A stretch of 64,000 nt of DNA, taken from contig CALLQI010000010.1 in NCBI GenBank assembly GCA_938014885.1, positions 62,001-126,000 on the forward strand, written 5' to 3'. How positions within the stretch are numbered: the stretch's first letter is position 1; each line of letters opens with the position of its first letter. Under the pieces are notes generated by a model. The model saw only the letters and a list, made by a program, of their open reading frames with translations, did not search any database and was not told where the DNA came from. Made by a program: the position numbers and the translations under genes. Positions 6,682 to 15,340 of this stretch are shown one piece after another. The stretch comes from an uncultured bacterium (GTDB taxonomy: Bacteria; Planctomycetota; UBA8742; UBA2392).

Positions 6682-8904
6682 TCAGCGGTTCAGGCCTGCG
6701 CGGGCGAACATGCGATACAGCGTGGCGCGTGAAACACCCAGGCGCTCAGCCATGTCTTCTTTGTTCAGGCCTTGTTCTTCAAGGTAGATCAGCAGGTCCT
6801 TGGTGAACATGACTTCCATGGTGTGGTGCAGGCCGCGCTTGATGCCGTGGGCTGCGGCGCGGCTCAGGAACTCTTCGACCACGTTCTTGCGCTTGGGTGC
6901 GGCACCGGATTCTGCGCCGCGATCGGCCAGCAGGAAGCGAGCCAGCGATTCATCGTGCTGCTCGACGTCGGCCTGTGCCTCGTACGACACAAGGTCCGAG
7001 CCGTCGGCGCGCAGCAGTACCAGCGTCGTCTGCCCGCCGGTTACACCCGTGCTGTTCACCAGTGAAACGCCCGAGGTCCCTTCCTGCAGCACCACAGTGC
7101 GCACCGCGCCGGTAAATGGCGCGCGTCCGTGTTCGGTGCTTGCGCTGCCGCGACGGCGCACCCAGCGGGTCACGCCAAAGCGCCCCTGCAGAATCTCGAA
7201 CAACTGGGATGTATCGGCCTGGTCCGCGGGCAGGAATTGCTCTACGGCGGGTGGGCGATTCACGGCCTTGCGCGACGAGGGCGCCAGGCTGGGCAGGTCG
7301 CGCGGCTTGCTGCGCTCAAGCTCAGCCAGCAGGTTCGCGGCTTCGGTGATGCGATCAGGTTCGGCGGCATAGACGCCGAACTTGGCCGCCGCCATGGCAT
7401 AGCGGCTGGCACCTTCATGGTCGGCGAAGTACGCGCGGCAACGGGCCATCATGGACATCGTGCTTGCCATGACGCGGCTGGAAACCTGGGCCGCTGCCAC
7501 TTTGCGCAGGCGCTTGAAGGCCGCGCGATATTCGTCGCGAGGCAAGTGCCGCGTCGCCAGCTCGTGGAAATAGGCCGCCCTGGTGGCGGGCGAAACTTGA
7601 TCCAGCATTTCATTGTTGATGTGGCTCAGCAGCCAGTCGCCGCGGTCGTCCTTTTCGAACGCACGTGACGCCAGCAGCGTCACCCGCAGCAGAATGCCCC
7701 GCACGTGGCGGTCCAGGTCATTGTCGATCAAACGCATGCCACGGCGCACCAGGCTGTCGGCCGCGCGGCCGGGATACATCCCGCGCATCGCCAGCTCAGC
7801 TGTTGCGCGTCCCAGCCACTCGACGAAAGCCAGATCGCCGAACGCTTCGCGGCGGCGCACCAGCCGCTGTACGGCCTCAAGGGCCGGGCGGGTTTCGCCG
7901 GTGGCGGCCTGCAATGCGGCACGGCAGGCGTCGTCGGCGAGTGCCGCGTGCTTGCCACTTTCGAGGTTGGTGCCGGCGCGGTTGAGTACGCGCAATACGC
8001 GCAGCGCTTCTTCGAAGCGGCGGGCAGCGTAGTGTTCGTCAAAGACCTTGCGGGCGTTGCGGGCAGCCTTCTTGCCGTCGCCGGCCCAGGCCTGCACCTG
8101 GATGCGCGCTTCGGGCAGGTCGGTCAGGCTGTCCTGCCATGCGGCCAGCGCATCGGCACCCTGGCGCAGCAGCTCAGGCTCAAGCTCCGCAACAAGCAAC
8201 GGCTGCACTTCGGCCGACAGCGGCACAACGTAGCCGCCGGCGACTGCGAACAGGTTGCCCGCGGTCAGGGCGCTGACGGCCGATTCGTCACGGCCGCACT
8301 TGCGCGCGATACGCGCGAACTCGTCCAATTGCACCGGGCATGGCAGCACGGCCAGTGCGCCGAGCAGGCGGCCGAAGTCAGATGCCAGGGCGTGAATCTC
8401 GTCTTTCAGCTCGCGCGTGCTGGCGGGTGATCCCTTGCCGCTGACCTTTTGTTCGCGGGCACCCAGCGACTGCAGCGTCTTGAGCAAGGCGGTCAGCTCA
8501 GGCGTGTCGCGACCGGCACCGCTGTGCAGCACGGTGATGGCGGGCATTGGCGGCAAGTTCAGCAGCTTGCGACCACTGTTCCAGGCGCGCAGGAAGTTGT
8601 TCAGCCAGTTCAGGCTTGAGGCGTCCGCGGCGGAAGGCTCGGACAGAAAGATGGTGTCGGCAGCGCCCAGCAGCAGGGTCACCGGGTCAAGGGCTGTCGA
8701 GTCGCCGACCATTCGGGCTGCTTCATGCAGTATCCAGGCTCGGGTGCTGACGGCGCCGGTCAGGCCCTGACACGGCACCCAAAGGGCGCGGCCGGTACTC
8801 TCGGCGTCTTGTTCAGAAGCCCACTGGATCAGGCTGCGCAAGGAACGGGCACTGGCGATGCGTGACTCAGACGCGCCAGTCTTTGTGGCAACACCGGGAC
8901 TCAT
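6682..8904 (-). CDS. Large regulator: degenerate STAND-like region, TPR helices, Fis-type HTH
   Basis: The 740-residue protein ends in a Fis/NtrC-type helix-turn-helix (about residues 702-738, NKEDMAERLGVSRATLYRMF), so it should bind DNA. The N-terminal 280 residues have the rhythm of a STAND-type NTPase (hydrophobic strand plus acidic end in LLLGAADTIFLSE, then a winged-helix-like stretch) but show no Walker A loop, so nucleotide hydrolysis is doubtful. The middle (about 280-540) is helical and TPR-like (ARRFEEALRVLRVLNRAG). A beta-rich segment at about 570-660 could be a sensor. It lacks the sigma-54 AAA+ module normally joined to this HTH type. A good promoter lies about 160 bases upstream at 9063-9090. 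Target genes are unknown. Confidence 0.75.
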   Translation of the reverse strand: MSPGVATKTGASESRIASARSLRSLIQWASEQDAESTGRALWVPCQGLTGAVSTRAWILHEAARMVGDSTALDPVTLLLGAADTIFLSEPSAADASSLNWLNNFLRAWNSGRKLLNLPPMPAITVLHSGAGRDTPELTALLKTLQSLGAREQKVSGKGSPASTRELKDEIHALASDFGRLLGALAVLPCPVQLDEFARIARKCGRDESAVSALTAGNLFAVAGGYVVPLSAEVQPLLVAELEPELLRQGADALAAWQDSLTDLPEARIQVQAWAGDGKKAARNARKVFDEHYAARRFEEALRVLRVLNRAGTNLESGKHAALADDACRAALQAATGETRPALEAVQRLVRRREAFGDLAFVEWLGRATAELAMRGMYPGRAADSLVRRGMRLIDNDLDRHVRGILLRVTLLASRAFEKDDRGDWLLSHINNEMLDQVSPATRAAYFHELATRHLPRDEYRAAFKRLRKVAAAQVSSRVMASTMSMMARCRAYFADHEGASRYAMAAAKFGVYAAEPDRITEAANLLAELERSKPRDLPSLAPSSRKAVNRPPAVEQFLPADQADTSQLFEILQGRFGVTRWVRRRGSASTEHGRAPFTGAVRTVVLQEGTSGVSLVNSTGVTGGQTTLVLLRADGSDLVSYEAQADVEQHDESLARFLLADRGAESGAAPKRKNVVEEFLSRAAAHGIKRGLHHTMEVMFTKDLLIYLEEQGLNKEDMAERLGVSRATLYRMFARAGLNR

Positions 8905-9062
8905 GGCTCTCTCCTGCCGGGCAACGACCGCCCTGAAACAGACAACCGCCCGGCTTCACTCCCACATGTAAGCCAACTGGCGGATCGCACGGTCCCCGCG
9001 CCCCACGGAGCGAAGACCACTCACCAGTCCCCAAGAACGGGATAGGTCAGCGATATGTGCGT

Positions 9063-9090
9063 TTTATGCGTTCTAGGCATTGATTGTCAA
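9063..9090 (-). promoter_or_regulatory. Sigma-70-type promoter of the Fis-HTH regulator
   Basis: On the minus strand a perfect TTGACA (9085-9090) lies 16 bases from CATAAA (9063-9068, four of six matches). It sits in the AT-rich part of the gap and points at the gene starting at 8904. Confidence 0.6.
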
Positions 9091-9236
9091 CTGTGGAACC
9101 TGATTGCTAACTGACTGACCATTTAATCCATGGTCCGTGCTGGCGCTCATGTGCGGCGAGGTGTGTGGCGCGGATGCTACGGAATCGTGACGCGATTGCA
9201 ATCCGCACATGTCCGAATCCGCCCGCTAAAATGAAA

Positions 9237-9263
9237 CGGGGGCATCCGTTCTGGACGCCCCCG
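9237..9263 (-). terminator. Terminator of the retropepsin-PDZ gene
   Basis: CGGGGGCATCC and GGACGCCCCCG pair around a five-base loop with one A-C mismatch. On the minus strand the stem is followed by TTTCATTTTAG, a usable U tract. Confidence 0.8.
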
Positions 9264-9285
9264 CCATGATTGACCTGCAACGTCG

Positions 9286-10980
9286 TTACTTCTTCTGGAA
9301 GCGGGCCGGTACGTCGCCGCTCCAGGCGTAAGTGCCGAGGCTCAGCTTCAGGTCCATTTCCTTGTCGCCGCGGCGCACACGCACCGTGACTTCCTTGCCC
9401 GGGTCGTTGGCGCAGGCCCAGATGATCAGGCCGGGCATGTCACGGACCGAGGTGTTGCCATCGGCCGAGTGCGCGTCTTCCATCTCAGGCATTTCCGCGC
9501 CGATCAGGTGGGTGATGATGTCACCGACCTGGATACCGGCCTTGGCGGCGGGACCGTCCTTTTCGATGCTTTCAACCTTCAGGCCGCCTTCCTTGAGACC
9601 CAGGCCCTTCCAGTCGTCCAGCGGCACCGAGTCGCCGCTGAGGCCGAAAGTGCCGGACTTGCCGTGCCAGGTGCGGACGGCCGCGTCGCGGACGTAGTCT
9701 TCGCCTTCGAAGGGGGCGATGGCGTTGTCAGCGGGTGCGGCGTAGGGGATGAACTGGATGTTGCGATCGGCGGTGTTGACGATCATGCACTTGAAGCGGG
9801 TGGCAAGCGGGATACCGACGATGCCGTCGAAGTCCAGCTTGTCGATGCCGGGCAGCATGGCGCCCATGCCGCCACCGAGCTGGTCGCTGATCTTGGGCAG
9901 TTCCATGATTGTGCAGGCCGGGTCGGTTTCCTTGATCACGCCGACTTCGAAGCTTTCGAGAATGCCTGACTTGGCCTCACCTTTGCCGATGCCCTTGACC
10001 GGGTATCCGAAGCTGGTGGGGACCTTCAGGTCGGCGGCGCACTTGGTGCCCAGCACAAGCAGCATGCTGGCGCCGGTGTCGAACATGAAGCGCTTGTTCT
10101 TGCCGTTCAGGACCACGTCCAGGTACCAGTACGGCACCAGTTCCATCTTCTGGTTCAGGATCGGAATGGTGATCTCGCCGGTGGTGTAGGTCAGCGTCAT
10201 GCCTTCGCGGGGCGTGCGGTTCACGGGCGCTGATTCGGTGGTCTTGTCGTCGCCAAGCAGCATAGCGCGGGTTGCGCGGCCGCCGTCGAAGTACCAGTTC
10301 TGTTGCGGCAGCGGCATGCTGAAGTCGTCTTCGCCGTCGTCGTCTTCCTTGGGTTCACGCGGGCCACCAGGCATGCCGGGCATGCCGGGGATACCGGGCA
10401 TCCCGCCGCCTTCGAGCATGCGGACCATCATTTCTTCCTGCTGGTTGCTGGGTTCTTCGCCGGCGGGGTACTTGGTCATGTGCAGGCGTGATTCGCTGAA
10501 GTCGATCTCAATCTTCTTGAGCATGCGGATCACGTTCTGGCCCACGATGCCCAGCATGTGGCGGCCGAGCGTGCCGCTCATGTGGTCCAGGTTCATGCTG
10601 GCGGCGAGCACTTTTTCGCGCTTGAAGTCGCCCATCACAATGCTGTCGAGCACGCACAGCTTGGCTTCGGCAGTGCCGACGCCCTGCACAGCACCCGGCG
10701 AGTCGTGCAGCTCAAGGCCAAGTTCCTTGGCCAGGCGTTCGTTCAGCACGCTTTGGGTGGCGCCGCTGTCGAACAGGAATTCGTAGGGGCCTTTGCCGTT
10801 CACCGTCACGTTGACGAACATCAGGCCTTCATAGCGGAAGTCGATGGAGGTATCGCCGCGCGAGGGCGCGGTTTTTTCCGACTTGGCCTTGGGTGCATCC
10901 TGGGCGGCAACGCCGTGCGTCGGTGCAAGCAGCAGCGCCAGCGCGGGCACAGCCAGCAATCCATACAAGAAACGCTTCAT
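9286..10980 (-). CDS. Exported double retropepsin-like aspartic protease with PDZ domain
   Basis: The 564-residue protein begins with a signal peptide (MKRFLYGLLAVPALALLLAP, cut near AAQ-DA). Two retropepsin-type domains follow, each with its own catalytic-type motif: Asp71 in FLFDSGATQS and Asp301 in FMFDTGASML. Between them lies a low-complexity Gly/Met/Pro stretch (residues 191-207) and an acidic patch. The C-terminal 110 residues form a PDZ-like domain (KDGPAAKAGIQVGDIITHL). I chose ATG 10980 over an upstream frame start at 11055 because it has GGAG and begins the signal peptide. The two half-sites could pair within one chain like eukaryotic pepsin. A periplasmic protease is inferred; activity is unproven. 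Confidence 0.85.
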   Translation of the reverse strand: MKRFLYGLLAVPALALLLAPTHGVAAQDAPKAKSEKTAPSRGDTSIDFRYEGLMFVNVTVNGKGPYEFLFDSGATQSVLNERLAKELGLELHDSPGAVQGVGTAEAKLCVLDSIVMGDFKREKVLAASMNLDHMSGTLGRHMLGIVGQNVIRMLKKIEIDFSESRLHMTKYPAGEEPSNQQEEMMVRMLEGGGMPGIPGMPGMPGGPREPKEDDDGEDDFSMPLPQQNWYFDGGRATRAMLLGDDKTTESAPVNRTPREGMTLTYTTGEITIPILNQKMELVPYWYLDVVLNGKNKRFMFDTGASMLLVLGTKCAADLKVPTSFGYPVKGIGKGEAKSGILESFEVGVIKETDPACTIMELPKISDQLGGGMGAMLPGIDKLDFDGIVGIPLATRFKCMIVNTADRNIQFIPYAAPADNAIAPFEGEDYVRDAAVRTWHGKSGTFGLSGDSVPLDDWKGLGLKEGGLKVESIEKDGPAAKAGIQVGDIITHLIGAEMPEMEDAHSADGNTSVRDMPGLIIWACANDPGKEVTVRVRRGDKEMDLKLSLGTYAWSGDVPARFQKK

Positions 10981-11069
10981 GAGTATTCTCCGTGTGTACC
11001 GGCTATGCCGGTGTCTTGGGTCTGGCCCTAGTTCAGCCAGACACCAAAGCCTCACGCGGAAAATGACTC

Positions 11070-11095
11070 GCCCCCGGGGCCTTGGCCCCGGGGGC
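11070..11095 (-). terminator. GC-rich terminator after the DUF1549/DUF1553 gene
   Basis: A perfect 11-bp stem, GCCCCCGGGGC (11070-11080) with GCCCCGGGGGC (11085-11095), has the loop CTTG. It lies 18 bases past the stop of the leftward gene. The downstream minus strand (CGAGTCATTTT) has only a short T stretch. Confidence 0.8.
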
Positions 11096-11113
11096 AGGTT
11101 GGCAATGTACCGC

Positions 11114-12934
11114 CTAATGGTTTGTTGCGAATTCGGTTGAGGCCAGCAGTGCGAACATCACGTCTTCCAGCGCCTTGGCCTGGTCCTTCTCGCCCTTCAC
11201 GTAGTCCACCATGCGGTTGAGCTCGCTGCTCGAGGGCGTGCGTGCCAGCACCCGCAGATACACCTGGCGGACGCGTTCCTTGTTGTCGCTGCTGGCGCGG
11301 GTGACCTCATAGATGAACGTCCCGCGGCCGGTGCCCGACAGCTTGTTTGTGACCTCGCCGTTCATCACCAGCAACGCCTGGTCGATCGTGAGGCTGAAGC
11401 CGTCCACGTCAGTCATTTCGTCGTCGCTGGACAAGCGTGAAAAGCCTTCGGCCATGCTGCGGCGCATGTACCAGCCGTCGTTGAACTTCTTATACCAGGC
11501 CACGTAGCGCTCAAGCGCTTCGGGGTTGCTTTCGTATTCGCGTGCATTGGGGTTTTCTTTGTCTGCCTCGGCCTGTCGGACACGGCGCTCGTAGGCGCGC
11601 TGCATGGCCTGGCCGGGATCATTGCTGCGCATGCGGAAGGCGCGGGCCATGTCGTCGCCGCCGGCGATCTGCACCAATGCGCCGAAGAATTGCTCCGCCG
11701 AAAGCTGGCGCACGCCTGCTGACGCGAAGTGCCAGGCCTCGGCTTTCTCCGGGCGGTCTTTGCTTGAGAGCTGCCAGGTCTTGCTGTTCAGGATCGCGCG
11801 GTACAGGCGGCGGACATCGTACTTGTTGTCGATCAGGTCCTGGCCCAGGTACTCAAGCAGCTCGGGGTGGCTGGCCTCATTGAAACTGTTGAAGTCATCG
11901 ACCGGGTTCAGCAGGCCCATGCCAAAGGTGAAGCTCCAGAAGCGGTTGGCGATGTAGCGGGCGGTCTGCTTGTTGTCGCTGCTGACCATCCATTTGGCGT
12001 AGGCCGCGCGCCACAGGCTGCGGTCTTTGGTTTTCAGGGGCACGCCATCGAGCGAAACGGGCTTACTGTACTTGGCAATGTCGCGCAGGCGGTTCTGGGC
12101 GTCTTCGGGCAGGCGCTCCATGCCGGCACCGCCGGTACGCACCGGGCGCGAGTCGTCGGTGATCGTGGGGTCCACGGGCTGCAACCGCACGTTCACGCGC
12201 AGCTGCAGGGGCGAGAAAAAGCTGGCGACACCGCCGAATACCTCTTCAGTCCAGGCTTCTTCATAAGGGTGGTCATGGCATTCCGCGCACTGGATCTGCG
12301 TGCCGGTGAGGTTCTTGGACAGGTTGCCCGCGATGTTGGGCACGCGCAGCGGCTGCTCGACGGTCAATGGCGCAACCGCTGGGTTTTCGCTGAGGCTGCC
12401 GCTGGCCGTGACGATGTCATACATAATGTCGCTGAACGGGCGCTGGGACTGCAATTGCTCGGACATCCACAATGCGAAAAGGTGGTTCGACCCATTGAAG
12501 CGCCGGCCCCCGCCGCGGCCGATGATGATGTTGGTCCAGTTGTCAGCCAGGTGTTGCGAAAAGCGCGGGTCCGCAAGCAGCTTGTCGATCAGCGTCGCGC
12601 GTTTGTCTTTGGACTTGTCGGCCAGGAAGGCTTCGACTTCGGCTGGTTCGGGCGGCAGGCCCACGGTGTCGATGTACACACGGCGCAGGAATTCAGCGTC
12701 GTCGCTGGCACCGGCGGCCTTGATGCCGTCGCGTTCCCACACCTTGGCGATTTCTGCGTCGATGCGTTTAGAAACTTCGCTGACCGGGACGGTGCTGACG
12801 GTCTTGCCGTCCGCCTTTGGGGCCGTGGCCTTGTCTTCAGCGGGCTGGGCAAACACACCACCGCCGAGGGCCAGAAAGCCAACCGAGGCCGCAAAGGTGC
12901 CGGCCAGCAGCAGAACGTTAGCGCGTCGAGTCAT
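11114..12934 (-). CDS. DUF1549/DUF1553 protein with CxxCH motif (planctomycete-type)
   Basis: The 606-residue protein has a signal peptide (residues 1-30, ending FAQ). A DUF1549-like domain follows (about 50-240, with EFLRRVYIDTVGLPP and the motif Cys216-Ala-Glu-Cys219-His220), then a DUF1553-like domain (about 310-600, with RYIANRFWSFTFGMGL and SKTWQLSS). This pair is abundant in Planctomycetota and Verrucomicrobia, where it is often fused to or next to c-type cytochrome and sulfatase genes. CAECH could attach heme c, but the role is not established. ATG 12934 is supported by TGGAG upstream; the frame runs far upstream without meaning. No DUF1501 partner is seen. Confidence 0.9.
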   Translation of the reverse strand: MTRRANVLLLAGTFAASVGFLALGGGVFAQPAEDKATAPKADGKTVSTVPVSEVSKRIDAEIAKVWERDGIKAAGASDDAEFLRRVYIDTVGLPPEPAEVEAFLADKSKDKRATLIDKLLADPRFSQHLADNWTNIIIGRGGGRRFNGSNHLFALWMSEQLQSQRPFSDIMYDIVTASGSLSENPAVAPLTVEQPLRVPNIAGNLSKNLTGTQIQCAECHDHPYEEAWTEEVFGGVASFFSPLQLRVNVRLQPVDPTITDDSRPVRTGGAGMERLPEDAQNRLRDIAKYSKPVSLDGVPLKTKDRSLWRAAYAKWMVSSDNKQTARYIANRFWSFTFGMGLLNPVDDFNSFNEASHPELLEYLGQDLIDNKYDVRRLYRAILNSKTWQLSSKDRPEKAEAWHFASAGVRQLSAEQFFGALVQIAGGDDMARAFRMRSNDPGQAMQRAYERRVRQAEADKENPNAREYESNPEALERYVAWYKKFNDGWYMRRSMAEGFSRLSSDDEMTDVDGFSLTIDQALLVMNGEVTNKLSGTGRGTFIYEVTRASSDNKERVRQVYLRVLARTPSSSELNRMVDYVKGEKDQAKALEDVMFALLASTEFATNH

Positions 12935-12990
12935 GGCAATCTCCAGGGACAAAAGTGAAACCCCGGAGCCGGGATGCGGTAGCGGACGAA

Positions 12991-13099
12991 TTGGATATTG
13001 GAGCTTGGAGATTGGAGATTGGAGGCGGGAGTTTGGTGCTGCGTTGCCGAGTGCGAGTGCAGCGCCCAAGCCCCAAAACCTAAGCCCTAAGCCCCGCCC
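12991..13099. repeat. Two-armed word repeat (TTGGAG arm, AAGCCC arm)
   Basis: The left arm (12991-13036) repeats TTGGAGATTGGAG and ends in GGCGGGAGTTTGG. A unique core of about 28 bases follows. The right arm (13065-13099) repeats CCCAAGCCCCAAAACC and TAAGCCCTAAGCCCC and runs into the stop codon of the next leftward gene. The same plan recurs at 26121-26222 and 63897-63999. The spacer contains no gene. Confidence 0.8.
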
Positions 13100-14097
13100 T
13101 ATCCCCGCTTGTCGTAGATCTCGTCGATGTCCACCTTCAAACTCAGCAGGCGGCGGTCCTTGGGGTCCAGCGCAATCCCGCGCGACACAATCGTGTGCGC
13201 CGTTTCGTAGCGCGCCGCCCTGTAAAGGAAGTAGGCCCAGCGCTCGAAGCACTCGATCATCAACTGTTTGCAGCCGTCGTCGATGCGCGTGGCCAGTTCT
13301 TCCTGCCCGCGAAACTTCAGCAGGTGGCGGTTCTGGCTGATCGACTTGCGAATCGTTTCCAGCGACTTCACCGTTTCGTCGTAGCGCGGCAGGCCCTTGT
13401 TGATGTTCAGGTCCAGGCATTCCTGGTCGGCGGTGGCCTTGTTGCGCGTCAGGTTGGCCAACTGGGTTTCGAATTCGGCCAGCCACTCATCGATCGGGCG
13501 GCGCTTCTTGCGCTCATCATCGTCGGCGACTTCCTGTGCCTTGCGCGCTTCTTCTTCAAGCTGGCGCGCCTTGATCTCAAGCTCAACGCGGTTCAGCGTA
13601 CCCAGCAGGATGCGCGCCTTGCCCGCCGCCGGCGTATCGCCGAAATCCTTGTCCACCTGCCGCAGCACACGCCCGGCTTCTTCCACATTCAGCGCATCCA
13701 GCGCGCTGACGCCCTTGTCATACAGCGCGTCGGCCTCGAGCGCGCGGGCGACGGCCCTGATGCGCTCGGCCTCGGCTTTCAGGTCGGCGTTTGCGGCCGC
13801 GGCCTCGCACTCGACGCGCGCTTCGGCGTACAGGCCCCGCAACAGCGCAAACCGCGCAAGCTCAAGCCGCGCTGCCGGCGCGGTGCCCGCTGCATCCTTG
13901 CGGATCAAGAATGCTGAGGCCGGCTCAAAATCATCCAGCTTGGCCGTGAAGTCCTTGCGGCCCTTGCGGTAGTGGACGGTGTCGCCCTCAAGGCGCGTCA
14001 CCGTGGCGTCGAACTCGGCGGGCTCGGCCTTAAGCTTTAGCTTTACCGCGTAAAGCGGCGTCGCGAACAGCAGCATGGCCAGCAGAAGCTTCAGCAT
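13099..14097 (-). CDS. Exported helical/coiled-coil protein, unknown function
   Basis: The 332-residue protein has a short signal peptide (MLKLLLAMLLFATPLYA). A small beta domain follows (EFDATVTRLEGDTVHYRKGRK, a pattern like the SLA1/SH3-like segments of planctomycete proteins), then about 260 residues of helices with TPR-like pairs (LRGLYAEARVECEAAAANAD) and a charged coiled coil (about residues 155-185, ELEIKARQLEEEARKAQEV). It probably works in the periplasm as a scaffold. ATG 14097 starts the signal peptide; the frame extends upstream without one. It is divergent from the lipoprotein gene at 14170. No family is named with confidence. Confidence 0.8.
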   Translation of the reverse strand: MLKLLLAMLLFATPLYAVKLKLKAEPAEFDATVTRLEGDTVHYRKGRKDFTAKLDDFEPASAFLIRKDAAGTAPAARLELARFALLRGLYAEARVECEAAAANADLKAEAERIRAVARALEADALYDKGVSALDALNVEEAGRVLRQVDKDFGDTPAAGKARILLGTLNRVELEIKARQLEEEARKAQEVADDDERKKRRPIDEWLAEFETQLANLTRNKATADQECLDLNINKGLPRYDETVKSLETIRKSISQNRHLLKFRGQEELATRIDDGCKQLMIECFERWAYFLYRAARYETAHTIVSRGIALDPKDRRLLSLKVDIDEIYDKRG

Positions 14098-14134
14098 GCC
14101 GCCAGTGTAGTGAGGCCGCCGCCCAAACGCGAGC

Positions 14135-14162
14135 TTGACCGCGCCCCCGCGCCACGTAGCGT
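14135..14162 (+). promoter_or_regulatory. Possible promoter of the 14170 lipoprotein gene
   Basis: TTGACC (14135-14140) and TAGCGT (14157-14162) are 16 bases apart. The predicted start would fall at or just before ATG 14170, implying a nearly leaderless message. The -10 is weak, so this is tentative. Confidence 0.25.
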
Positions 14163-14169
14163 TGCGGAA

Positions 14170-14703
14170 ATGCGAATGCTGACGCCGCTTATGCTGTTGC
14201 TGTGCCTGGGTACGGGTTGTGCCGGCACCAGCTATGAGACCCGTGTGGACGTGATGTTCCGCAAGACGGGCGCCCTGGCCGAGGGCACGCTGGAACTCAC
14301 CAGCCCGGCACTGGTCAATGAACTGAATGGCGCCTACACGATTGGGCTGGCGGGCTACTTTGCCTCGCGCGGGCTGGATGAAAGCGGCCGCGTGGTCAGC
14401 GGCAGCAGCGCGGTGTTCGCTCTGGAATTCGTGGACCACGGCGACATCTCGGTCTTGCGGACCGATGACCGGCGTATATCGTTGCGCGCCGAATTCGGGC
14501 CGGGGGGCAAGGTCACGAACGCCCTGCTGGGAAGCACCAGCGGCGTCGTCGAAGACGGCTTCACCTCGGCCGGTAATGACACGTTTGAGTCAGGCACGTT
14601 TGAACTGTTGTACGAAGGGCCTGAGCTGGTGGTCGGCCGCTTTGACCTGAAGTTCAGGAAGTACCGGGCACAGGGCAATTTCCGCGCCCCGCGCGTGAAG
14701 TAG
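14170..14703 (+). CDS. Putative lipoprotein of unknown function
   Basis: The 177-residue product starts with a hydrophobic signal (MLTPLMLLLCLGTGCAG) whose cysteine suggests lipid attachment, although the residue at -3 is atypical for a lipobox. The remainder is predicted to be mostly beta strands (TLELTSPALV, ISLRAEFGPGGKV, ELVVGRFDLKFRKY). ATG 14170 or ATG 14176 could be the start; GCGGAA lies just upstream. It shares a strand and a 32-base gap with the thioredoxin-fold gene that follows, so they may be co-transcribed. I do not recognise the family. Confidence 0.7.
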   Translation: MRMLTPLMLLLCLGTGCAGTSYETRVDVMFRKTGALAEGTLELTSPALVNELNGAYTIGLAGYFASRGLDESGRVVSGSSAVFALEFVDHGDISVLRTDDRRISLRAEFGPGGKVTNALLGSTSGVVEDGFTSAGNDTFESGTFELLYEGPELVVGRFDLKFRKYRAQGNFRAPRVK

Positions 14704-14735
14704 CCCCAGGCAGCATCCATACTCAGGAGCATCCC

Positions 14736-15266
14736 GTGAAGCGCTTCGCACTCACTCTCATTGCCGCAATCACCGCACTGGTGGCCATGTCGTTCACGGC
14801 CCCTGAGGCCGACGCCTCCACCAGCAAGAAGCTGCCGGCCTTCGAGATGAAAGACCTTGAAGAGCGCGAACTGCGCCTCACGGACGACCGCTTCAAGGGC
14901 AAGAAAATTCTGGTTACGGCATTTGGCACGTGGCAGCAGGTCAGCCGCGACCAGGCCCGCGAAATCCAGAAGTTCCACAAAGCCAACCCGGACGTTGAGA
15001 TCATCGCATTTGTCGTCGAGTCGCTGCCCGAAGCGCGCGACTTTGTGGCCCAGGAAGGCCTGACCTTCCCCTGCTACAAGTGCGACGGCGTGACCCGCAT
15101 TGGCAGCGTGTTCAACCGCCTGTTCGAGACCAAGAAGGGCAAGAGCATCAACCTGAACCGCCTGCCCTTTGCGATTCTGGCCGACGCCGAACGCAACGTG
15201 GTGTGGTCCGACCTCGGCCTTAGCAGCGCCGACAAGCTGACGGCCGAAGTGAAGAAGATGAAGTAG
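14736..15266 (+). CDS. Exported thioredoxin-fold protein lacking the usual CxxC
   Basis: The 176-residue protein has a signal peptide (residues 1-27) and a redoxin-like domain: LPAFEMKDLEERELRLTDDRF, then the central strand ILVTAFGTWQQVSRDQ. That strand corresponds to the active-site strand of TlpA/peroxiredoxin proteins. The expected WCxxC reads WQQVS (residues 66-70), so the classical redox centre is absent. A CxxC occurs later at Cys113-Cys116 (FPCYKCDG), a place where some peroxiredoxin-like proteins keep a resolving cysteine. The GTG start is set by AGGAG (14725-14729), six bases upstream. A terminator follows. The fold is likely; function is open. Confidence 0.75.
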   Translation: MKRFALTLIAAITALVAMSFTAPEADASTSKKLPAFEMKDLEERELRLTDDRFKGKKILVTAFGTWQQVSRDQAREIQKFHKANPDVEIIAFVVESLPEARDFVAQEGLTFPCYKCDGVTRIGSVFNRLFETKKGKSINLNRLPFAILADAERNVVWSDLGLSSADKLTAEVKKMK

Positions 15267-15299
15267 GAAGTGCAGCAGCCAGGTCAGCAACCCGAAACC

Positions 15300-15324
15300 A
15301 GGGCCCCTCGAACGAGGGGCCTTT
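15300..15324 (+). terminator. Terminator of the thioredoxin-fold gene
   Basis: GGCCCCTCG (15302-15310) and CGAGGGGCC (15313-15321) form a tight hairpin whose tip opens to a small loop, followed by TTTCT. It lies about 35 bases after the stop. Confidence 0.8.
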
Positions 15325-15340
15325 CTCATGATGGGCGACG

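Larger units (their letters stand above)
8905..9285. other. Intergenic region between two leftward genes
   Basis: This 381-base gap is unusually AT-rich in its middle (about 9050-9135). It holds the promoter of the 740-residue regulator (9063-9090) and the terminator of the aspartic protease-like gene (9237-9263). Between them I see no open frame with a ribosome-binding site and no repeat family. The long leader (about 150 bases) of the regulator could carry control sites, but none is recognisable. Confidence 0.6.
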
